Source: CAVVXN01 sp963772585 (GTDB lineage Bacteria > Planctomycetota > PLA2 > JAEUHO01). From it: a stretch of 64,000 nucleotides of DNA. The notes under the pieces are model-generated. The model did not search any database, had not been told where the DNA came from, and worked only from the letters and a program-made list of their open reading frames with translations. The DNA is taken from NCBI GenBank assembly GCA_963772585.1, contig CAVYXV010000013.1, positions 186,001 to 250,000 on the forward strand, in the 5' to 3' direction. Position numbers and translations under genes: made by a program. Positions within the stretch are counted from its first letter, which is position 1, and every line of letters starts with the position of its first letter. Shown here piece by piece: positions 16,999 to 25,791 of the stretch.

Positions 16999-19900
16999 CG
17001 GTCTTCTCCACCCTTGAGAATCAGGGGCACGGGCCGCATGTCGGTGATCCGCCCCGTCTTGAGATCCACCACGATCTTGCGGTGCTCGCTGTCGGCCCGG
17101 GGCGCGTCCCTCGGGCCCAGGATCACCCGTAGCTTCCGGTCGGGGGTGCCCGTCAGGGTCGCCAGCGACGTGGGGACGTCGAGATCCAGCCGTTGGCCCC
17201 AGAGGCGGATCAGCGAGTCCCCGCTTCCCATCTCCAGGTGCGTGTTGGGGCCGGAGGCGACGACGCGACGGATGTCCGCCCCGTGTCCCGAGAGCAGGTT
17301 GGCGCCCTGGACGAAGAGGCGATCCGCCCAGAGGTGGCTCGGGGAGTCCCACCCCGCCCCGGGCGCCTTGCGGACCTCGCGCAGGACTTCGACCGCGCCC
17401 TCGCTCTGGAGGTCGGTCGGCGTCACGACGACCGGCGCGGCGCAGAGGGCCCGGAAGCGCTCCCAACGTGGACCCGACTCGCCGGAGGAGCGCCGCAACA
17501 GCACAGCGGAGGCGGGGCCGACGGCCTGCAGCGAGGTGGCGCCCCCGGGGCCGAGCCGCAGCGTCATCGAGGGCGACCACACCTCGTTCCGATCCCGCGT
17601 CTGCCCGAAGATCGCCTGGGCCTGGGTTTCGGGGGACCCCTGGACGACCGCCTCCTTCAACCGGGCGTCGTAAGCGATGCGGCGGCCCCGGATTTCCCCG
17701 TCGTCGCTCCGGAGGACCGCGCCCTCCAGCGCCTCGACGCTCTGGAGGCCCTCGTCCCCGACCCGGGCGGAGAGGACCTCCGCCTCCACGTCCCAGCGGA
17801 CGCGCTTCTCTTTCCCTCCGGGGGTGGGGAGCGGCGATGCCGATCGGCCGGTGGGGGCCCGGACCGCCGCGCGCGCGAGCGGCGCGCTGACGGTGGCCGC
17901 GGTGGAGCGTTCGATGCGGCGCAGCGCCACCTCGACCGTGTCCGCGCGGATCTGGTCGATGGCGTCGTCTTCGGAGTTGGGTGAGATCAGTTGGGCGAGG
18001 ACCCCGCCCTCGATGTGGATCACCTGGTCGGCGTCCAGGCGGAGGCCCTGTCGCGCTTCGGCGAGCAGGCCGCGGATCTCGATCCGGCCGTTCGTCGCGA
18101 CACGAAACTCCGTCGGCGCTCCCACGTCGGGCTCCCCGAGCCCGAGGGCCTCCAGTCCGGAGGTCGGCTGCCCGCCCCCGGCGACGTAGATGCGCCCCTG
18201 GACGGCGCCTTCGGCCCGGACGATGCCCACCTTGCGCTCCAGCACCATGGTCCGGGCGGTGACCTGGTGACGCGGTTGGGTCGGATCCCCGACCGCCGCC
18301 AGCGCCGGGGCGTCCTGTCCGCCCTGCAGCCGCGCCCGGTCGGTGACCCGGTCGTAGGCGAGGCGGTACCCCTCGATGAGTGCGGGCAGGCCCACGGTCG
18401 GGCCGCCTAGGCTCGTCCGCAAGTCGATGCGGCCGAGGGCGCGCAGGCGCTCGAGGATCCACTCCCGTTCCGGACGAGCGGCCGCCGGCGCTCCGTCGCT
18501 CGCGGCCGACGGGGACGGGGCCGGCTCGCGATGGCCCCCGATCAGCCGTTCGCCGCTGCGGATCCCGTGGAAGTGGAAGTCGGTGTTCGGGCCTTCGGCC
18601 ACCAGGATCGGCGAAGTCGTGTCCAGCCGCTCGGCGAACAGATGCTCCGTCGTGCCGCTGATCCGCGTGCCGCTCAGCGTCACGTCGCCGTAGAGATCGA
18701 ACGAACAGGCGACGAGTCGATCCGTCGGTCTGCCCATGGGGTTCGGCTTCGCCGTCTGGTCGTTCGGGGCCTCCAAGCGGCGGAGGAGCATGGTGAGCTG
18801 GTCGCCCTCGATCCGGTCCCAGTCGCGATCCACCCCCGCGTCCCGCCGGTCGAGACGCGCGCCGCCATGGAGGACGAGCTTCAGGTAGCGAGCCGGATCC
18901 TGGCCCGGAGGGACCTCGCCGGCGTCGGGCAGCCCCACCCACGCCTGGTCCGACGCCGTCGCCGACAGGAGGCCGAGGTTCGCATCGCCGCCATAGCCTT
19001 CGAGCCGTACGTCTCCGCGGAGGTCGACGTGGGGACGCCCTTCGAGGAGGGTCGTCGCGGTCCCGTCGTCGGCGATGTCGTGGACGAGGCGTTCGCCGCG
19101 GAGGAGTACGAGCAAGGGCGTGCCGTCGTCGTTCTCCTGCGGGTACTGGAGGACGGCGCCTCCGTCGGCCTCGAATCGCTGCAGCTTCCAGTCCCGGGAG
19201 CCTTCCTTCCCGAGACTGCGCCATGCCACGACGGTCACCCGCTCCGCGTCCAGGCTCCTTCCCCCCTCCTGCTCCGCGTGCACGACGTGTTCGAGGACGA
19301 TCTGGAGTCGCTCCCGACCGAAAGCCTTCTCGCGGACGATGCGGGCACCGCCTTCGGCGCGGACCCAGCCCGGACGGAACGAGTCGTTGCCGATCTCGAG
19401 CAGCGGCTTTCCGTTGGCGTCCTTGAGTTCGTGGAGGATCTGGACGTAGGCGTCCCGCTTGACGATGACGCGCTCGACGTGTTCGTTCCGGGACAGCTCC
19501 AGGTCCTCGCCGGTCAGCGTGAAAGAAGGGTGGCGCACGACGAAGATGCCGTGGCCGCGGGCCATGCCGCGACCGGGCTCGAGCTCGATCTCCTTGCCTT
19601 CGACGATCAGATCCTCTTCCACGTCCCGTATCTTCACGCCGCCCGAGAGCAGGACGGTGGCTTCGTCGGCGGACGCCCGCTCGCGCCGCTCCATGACGCT
19701 CAGGCCTTCCTGGAGGAACTCGGCCTCCGCGACCGGCGCGTCGATGATCCACTTGAGCAGCTTCTGCTTCGCCTCCGGACCGCCCCCCAGCAGGTCGCGC
19801 GCTTCCTCCAGGGTTCGGGGTTCCCGGTAGACGCGCACTTCGACTTCCATCGCCTGCGCGGCTTGGCGGCTGCTTCTTCCCGCCTCCATCGGGCGGCTCT

Positions 19901-20198
19901 CTTCCGCCTGGAAGGTGTAGCGCTCGAAGTCGGGGACGACGACGCTCTCGCCCGTCGTGCGATCGGTCACGGTGACGGACTCGGGGTCGGTGGGCAGCCA
20001 TACGCCCTGGGCCCCGTGGATGGCGAGCGGGATGTTGCCGGGGGGAACGATCCGCTCCTCGCCCCGGCGGTCCGGCGTCGTTTCCTCCACCTCGGGCTGC
20101 GGGCGGGCCGCATTGGGTCCGCGTACGCCGCCCACGACCACGAAGAGGATCCCCATCGCCGCGGTATTCAGGAGGAGGACGAGCAGGAACCGGCGCAT
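16995..20198 (-). CDS. Large LptC/LptA (OstA)-like periplasmic protein
   Basis: A 1067-residue protein with an N-terminal membrane anchor (RRFLLVLLLNTAAMG) and then only periplasmic sequence. The body is a long series of beta-strand segments with repeats of the type GGVKIRD, GDVTLSGTRISG, GDVRLEGYGG and GGARIVREKA that match the OstA/LptC jellyroll repeats. These build the bridge moving LPS from inner to outer membrane. It starts three bases after kdsC, mirroring the kdsC-lptC-lptA order of Gram-negative bacteria, but is five to six times longer than LptC or LptA, so it may replace both. Exact repeat number cannot be fixed by eye. Confidence 0.7.
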   Translation of the reverse strand: MRRFLLVLLLNTAAMGILFVVVGGVRGPNAARPQPEVEETTPDRRGEERIVPPGNIPLAIHGAQGVWLPTDPESVTVTDRTTGESVVVPDFERYTFQAEESRPMEAGRSSRQAAQAMEVEVRVYREPRTLEEARDLLGGGPEAKQKLLKWIIDAPVAEAEFLQEGLSVMERRERASADEATVLLSGGVKIRDVEEDLIVEGKEIELEPGRGMARGHGIFVVRHPSFTLTGEDLELSRNEHVERVIVKRDAYVQILHELKDANGKPLLEIGNDSFRPGWVRAEGGARIVREKAFGRERLQIVLEHVVHAEQEGGRSLDAERVTVVAWRSLGKEGSRDWKLQRFEADGGAVLQYPQENDDGTPLLVLLRGERLVHDIADDGTATTLLEGRPHVDLRGDVRLEGYGGDANLGLLSATASDQAWVGLPDAGEVPPGQDPARYLKLVLHGGARLDRRDAGVDRDWDRIEGDQLTMLLRRLEAPNDQTAKPNPMGRPTDRLVACSFDLYGDVTLSGTRISGTTEHLFAERLDTTSPILVAEGPNTDFHFHGIRSGERLIGGHREPAPSPSAASDGAPAAARPEREWILERLRALGRIDLRTSLGGPTVGLPALIEGYRLAYDRVTDRARLQGGQDAPALAAVGDPTQPRHQVTARTMVLERKVGIVRAEGAVQGRIYVAGGGQPTSGLEALGLGEPDVGAPTEFRVATNGRIEIRGLLAEARQGLRLDADQVIHIEGGVLAQLISPNSEDDAIDQIRADTVEVALRRIERSTAATVSAPLARAAVRAPTGRSASPLPTPGGKEKRVRWDVEAEVLSARVGDEGLQSVEALEGAVLRSDDGEIRGRRIAYDARLKEAVVQGSPETQAQAIFGQTRDRNEVWSPSMTLRLGPGGATSLQAVGPASAVLLRRSSGESGPRWERFRALCAAPVVVTPTDLQSEGAVEVLREVRKAPGAGWDSPSHLWADRLFVQGANLLSGHGADIRRVVASGPNTHLEMGSGDSLIRLWGQRLDLDVPTSLATLTGTPDRKLRVILGPRDAPRADSEHRKIVVDLKTGRITDMRPVPLILKGGEDR

Positions 20199-20201
20199 CC
20201 G

Positions 20202-20720
20202 CTACCCCGCTTCCAGCGACGCGAGGATGTCGTCCCAGGCACCCTGGCGGCGAAGCAACGTCTCGATTGCGTCACGGACGGCGCCGCGACCCCCGGGAAG
20301 CGTGCAGACATAGGTCGCGATGCGACGGACTTCGGGGTCGGCGTCCTCGGGGGCCGCGCTGAAGCCGGCCTTGCGCATCGGCGGAATGTCGGTGAGGTCG
20401 TCGCCGACGAAGGCGACGGCGCCCCACTCGAGGCCGGCGTCGCGGCGGAGCCGGTCCACGGCTTCCAGTTTGTTCGCGGCCCCCTGGATCACGAGGTCGA
20501 TCCCGAGTTCTTTCGCGCGCCGCTCCACGGCAGGCGAGGAACGGCCCGTCACGATCGCGGGTTGCACGCCCGCGCGGGGCAGGAGCTTGATGCCTGCCCC
20601 GTCCCGCGCGTGGAAGGACTTGAGTTCGGTGCCGTCGGCGGTGTAGGTGATGGTCCCGTCCGTGAGCGTACCGTCCACGTCCATGACGAACAGCCGGATG
20701 GCGGCGGATGACGCATGCAA
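20202..20720 (-). CDS. kdsC: KdsC-type 3-deoxy-D-manno-octulosonate 8-phosphate phosphatase
   Basis: A 172-residue HAD phosphatase of the C0 type without a cap domain. Motif I is FVMDVDGTLTDG, motif II IVTGRSSPAVERRAKELG, motif III lysine in QGAANKLEAV, and motif IV VGDDLTDIPPM, all as in KdsC, which makes free Kdo for LPS. I chose TTG at 20720 because AGGAG lies about ten bases before it and it restores the first beta strand (AIRLFV); the next ATG is inside motif I. It is followed by the LptC/LptA-like gene, fitting LPS biogenesis. Degenerate relatives act on other sugar phosphates, a minor alternative. Confidence 0.88.
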   Translation of the reverse strand: MHASSAAIRLFVMDVDGTLTDGTITYTADGTELKSFHARDGAGIKLLPRAGVQPAIVTGRSSPAVERRAKELGIDLVIQGAANKLEAVDRLRRDAGLEWGAVAFVGDDLTDIPPMRKAGFSAAPEDADPEVRRIATYVCTLPGGRGAVRDAIETLLRRQGAWDDILASLEAG

Positions 20721-20901
20721 GGATCGGTGCTCCTGACCGGCAGAACCCCGAAGTTTAGATCGGTTGATCCGCCGCCGCGCCCGGATCTTCCCGCGGATCC
20801 GTGCGCCACGCCAACGCCGGGCCCAGCCGCGCCGCACTTTCGTGCTTTGTTCGCAGTGGGCGGGCGCGGAGGTGCGAAGCCCGCGGCGTACACTCCGCTC
20901 G

Positions 20902-22665
20902 ATGGAGGAACTCCGCGTCGATCTGGCCGCCTTTCGGGGGCCCCTGGACCTGCTGCTGCACCTCGTCATGCAGGAGGAGGTGGACGTCGGGGAGATCCCG
21001 CTCGCCCGCATCGCGGACCGTTTCCTGCAGATGTGCCGCGATCACGTCGAGTCCCTCGATGTCGATCGGGCGGGGGAGTACCTGGTGGTCGCGAGCCAGT
21101 TGCTGGTCCTGAAGAGTCGGGCCCTCCTGCCGCGCGACACGCCGCTGGACCTGGAGGAAATCGACCCGCGTCTCGACCTGGTCCGCCAGCTGATCGAGTA
21201 CCGCGACTTCAAACAGGTGGCGGGGGAGCTCGGGCGCCTCGCCGCCGAGCAGGATTGCCGCGCGCCGGTCCAGGTGAGGGGCCCCGGGCGGGTTCCCCGG
21301 GAGGAAGCCGAACTGGAGGTCGATCTCTACGCGCTGGCCGGCGCGTTCCAGCGGCTGCTGCGTGAAACGGGGGACGAGACGGCGGTGGCGATGCCGCGCG
21401 AGCGGCTGCCCATCACGCACTTCGTGGAGGTCCTGTTCGACCGTCTGATGGACGCCGGCGGGCGTCTGACGTTCGAGCAGACGCTCAGCGGGTCCCGGAA
21501 TCGGACCTACGTCATCGGCGCGTTCCTCGCCCTGCTCGAGTTGATCAAACTCCGCAAGATCCTCGTCCTGCAGGACGGGATGGGGGAGATCCAGATCCAG
21601 ATCCGCGAGGAAGGCATGTCGTCCGAGGACACCGTCGACCACGAGCTGGCGTCGGAAACGATCGAGAACCCCGAGCTGGGAGGCGCCGCGCGAACGCGGG
21701 TCGTCCTCATGGGGAGTCCGCAATTCGCGGTACCCGTCCTGCAGAGTCTCGTCGGCGCCGGCATGGCGCCCGTCCTCGTCGTGACGCCACCTGCGCGGCC
21801 GTCCGGTCGCGGTCAGCGGCGTCGCGAGGTGCCCCTGGCCGTGGAGGCCGAGCGTCTGCAGCTCCCCATGCACCGGTCGAGCGACGTCAACGGACGGACG
21901 TCTCGCGACGCCATCGAGGAGGCCACCCCCGACGTGATCGTCACGGCGGGGTTCGGGCAGAAGCTCGGAAGCGCGCTGTTGGCGCTGCCTCGAGCCGGGT
22001 GCATCAACCTGCACGCGAGCCTGCTGCCCCGGTTCCGCGGCGCGAGCCCCATTGCCGCCGCGCTACGCGACGGGGCGACGGAGACGGGCGTCACGATCTT
22101 CCGGATGGACCCCGAGTGGGACCGGGGGGGCATCGTCGCCCAGCAGGGAGTGGCCCTCACCGGCGAAGAGACCGCGGACGAGGTTGCCGGCGTGCTCGCG
22201 AAGGTCGGCGCCGATCTCCTCGTCCGGACGCTTCCCCGCTACCTCGCGGGGGAGATCGAGCCCCAGCCCCAGGATCCCGAGCAGGCGAGCTACGCCCGCC
22301 GGCTCCGGAAGGAGGAAGGCGCCATCGACTGGTCGATGGACGCCCCGCGCGTGAAGAACCACGTCCGCGCGATGACGAGTTGGCCGGGTGCCCAGACGTC
22401 GTGGCAGCCCAAGGTGAAGCACGACCCGCTCCCGGTCGTGGTGTCGCGGGTCCAGGTGCTTTCCGAGGACGAACAGCCGCCGCTCGAGGGCCGGGAGGAC
22501 GCCCCGCCGGGGACGGTCCTGCGCGTCGATCCCTCTGGCATCGACGTGAAGTGCGGCGAAGGCGCCGTGCGGATCCTGAGGCTTCGGCCGTCGGGCGGAC
22601 GGGACATGGCGGTGAAGGATTTCTTGAACGCGCGCCGCGTCGTCGCCGGAGATCGTTTCCGGTGA
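20902..22665 (+). CDS. ScpA-Fmt fusion: condensin subunit A joined to methionyl-tRNA formyltransferase
   Basis: One open frame of 587 residues encodes two usually separate proteins. Residues 1-245 are ScpA/kleisin: MEELRVDLAAFRGPLDLLL, then LVVASQLLVLKSRALLP and a C-terminal winged helix VIGAFLALLELIKLRKI. After a short acidic linker, residues from about 266 are methionyl-tRNA formyltransferase: VVLMGSPQFAVPVLQSL, the catalytic NLHASLLPRFRGASPI (about 368) and IDWSMDA, then a C-terminal tRNA-binding barrel. There is no stop between them and the reading frame is continuous. scpB and def are not in the window. ScpA acts in chromosome condensation, Fmt in initiator tRNA formylation; the link is not obvious. 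Confidence 0.9.
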   Translation: MEELRVDLAAFRGPLDLLLHLVMQEEVDVGEIPLARIADRFLQMCRDHVESLDVDRAGEYLVVASQLLVLKSRALLPRDTPLDLEEIDPRLDLVRQLIEYRDFKQVAGELGRLAAEQDCRAPVQVRGPGRVPREEAELEVDLYALAGAFQRLLRETGDETAVAMPRERLPITHFVEVLFDRLMDAGGRLTFEQTLSGSRNRTYVIGAFLALLELIKLRKILVLQDGMGEIQIQIREEGMSSEDTVDHELASETIENPELGGAARTRVVLMGSPQFAVPVLQSLVGAGMAPVLVVTPPARPSGRGQRRREVPLAVEAERLQLPMHRSSDVNGRTSRDAIEEATPDVIVTAGFGQKLGSALLALPRAGCINLHASLLPRFRGASPIAAALRDGATETGVTIFRMDPEWDRGGIVAQQGVALTGEETADEVAGVLAKVGADLLVRTLPRYLAGEIEPQPQDPEQASYARRLRKEEGAIDWSMDAPRVKNHVRAMTSWPGAQTSWQPKVKHDPLPVVVSRVQVLSEDEQPPLEGREDAPPGTVLRVDPSGIDVKCGEGAVRILRLRPSGGRDMAVKDFLNARRVVAGDRFR

Positions 22666-22716
22666 GAGGGGGCGGCGCGCCCCGAGGAGACGGAGCCGCC
22701 CAAGGAGACTGAATCG

Positions 22717-23166
22717 ATGGAGGGGTTCCAGCGGATTCTGGTCCCGCTCGATTTCTCCGAGCTGTCGGAGCCGACGCTGGACATGGCCGCCCGGCTCCTG
22801 GCCGAGGAGGGGGAGGCCGTCCTCGTGCACGTGGTCGAGTGGCTTCCCGTGGTCGTCGAGGGCACCTTCGGCGTCTACCCCCACCGCAAGGACATCGAGC
22901 AGTTCAAGGCGCTCTCCAAGGAGAAGCTGGAGACCTACATCCGGGCCCGACCCGGGCTCCGGGCCCAGGCGCGGGTGCTCGAGGGGAAGCCCGCGTCCGT
23001 GATCCTGGACCTCGCCGCCAAGCTGTCCCCGGACCTGGTCGCGATCGGCTCCCACGGGCGCAGCGGTCTCGACCACCTGCTGCTCGGGAGCGTGACCGAC
23101 CGGGTGCTCCGTCGCGGTCGATTCCCGACGCTGGTCGTCCGGACTCCGGACGCGGAGTCCGAGTAG
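22717..23166 (+). CDS. Universal stress protein UspA-family
   Basis: A 149-residue single-domain universal stress protein. The start ILVPLDFSELSEPTLDMA and the ATP-binding motif GSHGRSGLDHLLLGS (G-2x-G-9x-G-S type) toward the C-terminus place it in the nucleotide-binding class. AAGGAG sits just upstream of ATG 22717. It begins 51 bases after the ScpA-Fmt gene on the same strand, so it may be cotranscribed. The exact stress role cannot be read from sequence. Confidence 0.92.
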   Translation: MEGFQRILVPLDFSELSEPTLDMAARLLAEEGEAVLVHVVEWLPVVVEGTFGVYPHRKDIEQFKALSKEKLETYIRARPGLRAQARVLEGKPASVILDLAAKLSPDLVAIGSHGRSGLDHLLLGSVTDRVLRRGRFPTLVVRTPDAESE

Positions 23167-23229
23167 GCCGGCAGCGGCGATAGCCCTGGACCTCGGGCCC
23201 TTCCGCGAGGCCGCAGGCGCCCGGCGTGG

Positions 23230-23283
23230 CCGAATTCCGGCGGACCGAGGCCCGCAGGGGGAGCCGAGGCGTCCGAATTCCGG
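23230..23283 (+). repeat. Two 11-bp direct repeats upstream of the kinase-like gene
   Basis: CCGAATTCCGG occurs at 23230-23240 and again at 23273-23283, start to start 43 bases, near four helical turns. Each contains the palindrome GAATTC. They lie in the 225-base gap before the GTG of the histidine kinase-like gene and could be an operator pair; no binding protein is known. Confidence 0.4.
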
Positions 23284-23391
23284 ACAGGGGCGCTCCTCGC
23301 GGCCACTTCGGCTCGGCCGCCCCCTGGTCGATAGGAGGGGGACCCTGCACGATCGGGCGGGGAAGGGGCGTGCCCCGGGGAGACCGACCTC

Positions 23392-24510
23392 GTGAGCTTG
23401 GACCGGCTGGCGCTCAACGCGCTCTCGCGTCTCGATCAGGCCTCCGGCAAGGCCGAGAAGGGGGGCCGCCGGGGCGCGGATCGTCTGCCGCCCGGTCGGC
23501 ACCGCGTGCTCTTCCATACGGCTCCCCTCGCCATCCTGCTCGTGGACGGCCACGGACACATCCTCGAGGCGAACCACGAGGCGACCCGGCTCAGCCGGTG
23601 GAGCCGGGCGGAACTGCGGCGAACGACCCTCAACGCCCTCGTCCGTCCCGAAGGGCGGTCCCGGGCCGAAACCGGCAGCCGGTCGTGGCAAGGGCTCCTG
23701 CACGCCGGGGACGGCGCGAAGTTCGAGGTGCGGGTCCAGCAGGGGCCGCCCCTGGGCGATACGGAGGGCCTCCGTCCGCTGTACCTCGCGGACCTCGGGC
23801 GCGAACGCGAGGAGCGCGAGCGGATCCGGGCGGGGGACCGGGCCGAGACGGTCGCCGGGTTCGCCCACGGCCTCGCGCTCGAACTCGCCAACCGCATGAC
23901 GGCGCTCGTCGGGCACGTCGAGATGCTCGGCGAGGCCCTGGACGCCGAGGGAGCGGCCCGTGAGCGGTTCGTCGATGCCCGGCGGTCCATCGAGGGGCTG
24001 GACGCCCTGACCCGGGAGCTTGCCGTTCTCGGACGGGTGGAGAAGCCCCGCGTCGAGCTCGTGGACCTTGCCGCCTACCTCCAGGGTCTCCAGCCGCGGT
24101 TGCGGGACGTGTTCGCCCCGGGGATCTCGCTCGAGCTCGACGTGCCTGCCGGGACCGCCGCCGTGACGGCGGACCCCCGCCTGCTCGAGCGCGCCCTGCT
24201 GCACCTGGCGCAGCAGGCGGCGCGGGCGATGCCGAGAGGGGGGCTCTTCGGGATCCTGGCGGTCGCCGGCGGCGACGGACCGTGCACGGAGATCGAGGTT
24301 CGCGACACGGGGGCGCCGCTCGTGCGGGATGGCGAACGGCGGGCCTTCGTCCCGTTCGCGGCGTTGCGGAGCGACGGGCGGGATGCGGGGCTCGACCTCG
24401 CCATCGCGCACGGGCTGCTCGTGCGGTCGGGTGTACCGATCCGCGCCGATGAGAAGGTCGTGGACGGCCTCGCCCTCCGCCTGACCTTTCGCAAGGCGGG
24501 CGGCGCGTAG
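23392..24510 (+). CDS. PAS-containing degenerate histidine kinase-like protein
   Basis: A 372-residue soluble protein with a PAS domain (about residues 45-155; HTAPLAILLVDGHGHILEAN), a dimerisation helix pair (160-235) and a GHKL-like domain (240-370). The phosphoacceptor position of the H-box reads GLALELANRM where active kinases have GxAHEFNN, so the histidine is leucine. The N-box HLAQQAARAM lacks the catalytic asparagines, though VRDTGAPL and GLDLAIAHGLL keep the G-box outline. It therefore probably cannot autophosphorylate and may be a sensor, scaffold or regulator of other kinases. GTG at 23392 is preceded by GGGGAGA. No response regulator is adjacent. Confidence 0.8.
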   Translation: MSLDRLALNALSRLDQASGKAEKGGRRGADRLPPGRHRVLFHTAPLAILLVDGHGHILEANHEATRLSRWSRAELRRTTLNALVRPEGRSRAETGSRSWQGLLHAGDGAKFEVRVQQGPPLGDTEGLRPLYLADLGREREERERIRAGDRAETVAGFAHGLALELANRMTALVGHVEMLGEALDAEGAARERFVDARRSIEGLDALTRELAVLGRVEKPRVELVDLAAYLQGLQPRLRDVFAPGISLELDVPAGTAAVTADPRLLERALLHLAQQAARAMPRGGLFGILAVAGGDGPCTEIEVRDTGAPLVRDGERRAFVPFAALRSDGRDAGLDLAIAHGLLVRSGVPIRADEKVVDGLALRLTFRKAGGA

Positions 24511-24846
24511 CGCCTACCCCACGCCGGCCGGATCGAGTCCTCGAGGGAAGAAAGCGGGGGCCGGGACGTCGTCCCGGCCCCCTTCCCTTGACCTCGGTCC
24601 CCTCGTGCGCCCGACTCGGGCCACCCCAGGGGCGTCGCGTCGGCAAGCAGCATCCGACCGACACCCGCCGAGAACACAGTCCGTGCCGCAGATCGGCCCG
24701 GCATGGGATGGGCTCCGTAAGTCGCGGGGGAGAAACGGATTACACCTTCACGTCTCGCCATCGGCGGCGGCCGGCCGTTCAGCGGCGTGGACAGGGGTCG
24801 CGGGGAACCGACGTTCCGGTCGCGTCGCAGCCCGTAGCATCCCCCC
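24511..24846 (+). other. Intergenic region with a terminator, otherwise featureless
   Basis: These 336 bases contain a strong hairpin terminator near the start (listed separately). The remaining 260 bases upstream of the peptidase gene show no open frame with a ribosome-binding site, no tRNA cloverleaf and no recognisable riboswitch or SRP/RNase P motif on either strand. Confidence 0.5.
24556..24582 (+). terminator. Intrinsic terminator-like hairpin after the kinase-like gene
   Basis: A perfect 12-bp GC stem (24556-24567 with 24571-24582) with a GTC loop is followed by TTCCCTT. It lies 45 bases after the stop of the PAS kinase-like gene and is nearly symmetrical, so it could stop transcription from either side. 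The T-tract is short, as usual in such GC-rich genomes. Confidence 0.7.
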
Positions 24847-25791
24847 GTGCGGTTCTTCCGAAGTGCCCCCAGGCCCATCGGCGGCGTCTTCCCGGCGGTG
24901 CTGGTGCTCTGCGCATCCCTTGCGTTCGCCCGGGAGGGTACGGAGGGGGGGGTGCGTTGGGACGCCGGGTTGGACGGGCTGGGTCACGAGGCGGAGGCCG
25001 CGCTTCCGGGGATCCGGCGGCAGGTGGGGACGCGTCTGGGTTGGGGGTACGACGGCCCCGTCGACGTGGCGCTGGTCCGGGGGCATGCCCGCGCCGTCCA
25101 CGAGGTCGGATCCGCCGTGCCGGAGTGGGCGGTGGGTGTCGCCACCGCGCCGCCGCCGCGGGTCGTGATCCGTGTCGATCTCCTCGAGCGCGGCTGGGGT
25201 AGCGGGCTCATCGAGGTCCTTCGCCACGAGTGGGTCCACGTTGTATGGCGGCAGTGGGCCGGCGAGCGTCGCCGGCTCCTACCCCTTTGGTTCGAGGAGG
25301 GACTGGCCGAGGAGATCGGCGGGGGCGTGAGCGTGGATGCGGGAGCGGCTCTCGACGTCGCGGTCGCGTTCGACCGTCTGCTCCGGTTCGAGGACCTCCG
25401 CCGATCCTTCCCCGCGGACGCCCGGGGGGCGGATCTCGCCTACAAGCAGTCGCGGTCCTGGGTCCGCTACCTCGTCCAGAAACGAGGTTGGCGAGTGGTC
25501 CGCGAGATCCTCCACGATCTGGCGACCGGGGTCGCGGAGTCCGAACGCCTGGGTCGGGACCCATTCGCGGAGACCGTGCGGCGCCGGACGGGCCTGTCGC
25601 TCGGGGAGTGGCACGCCGCGTGGCGGCTGGATCTCGAGGAGGACGCCCGGCCGTGGTTCCATCTGCTCTTCCGTGACATTTCGTGGCTGCTGCTGATGGC
25701 GGTGTCGCTGGTCGCGTTTCTCGCCTTCTTCTTCATCGCGCGCCGCCGGCGGCGGCAGATCCAGCGGCTTCCGGACGAACCGGATCTGTAG
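24847..25791 (+). CDS. Exported membrane-anchored gluzincin (peptidase MA-like) metalloprotease
   Basis: A 314-residue protein with an N-terminal signal (FPAVLVLCASLAFA). The metalloprotease core LRHEWVHVVWRQ has HExxH at about residues 127-131, and a third-ligand helix WFEEGLAEEIGG follows about 20 residues on, as in the peptidase MA/gluzincin group. Near the C-terminus is a single membrane helix (WLLLMAVSLVAFLAFFFI) followed by basic residues RRRRR, so the catalytic domain should face outside. GTG at 24847 is the only start that keeps the signal peptide. Substrate is unknown. No partner gene is adjacent. Confidence 0.82.
   Translation: MRFFRSAPRPIGGVFPAVLVLCASLAFAREGTEGGVRWDAGLDGLGHEAEAALPGIRRQVGTRLGWGYDGPVDVALVRGHARAVHEVGSAVPEWAVGVATAPPPRVVIRVDLLERGWGSGLIEVLRHEWVHVVWRQWAGERRRLLPLWFEEGLAEEIGGGVSVDAGAALDVAVAFDRLLRFEDLRRSFPADARGADLAYKQSRSWVRYLVQKRGWRVVREILHDLATGVAESERLGRDPFAETVRRRTGLSLGEWHAAWRLDLEEDARPWFHLLFRDISWLLLMAVSLVAFLAFFFIARRRRRQIQRLPDEPDL

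Noticed and set aside
24600..24846. Possible small RNA (SRP or RNase P RNA) or riboswitch before the HExxH peptidase gene
   Set aside because: No family motif such as the SRP GGAAG-loop/AGCAGC domain IV or RNase P conserved regions fits on either strand.
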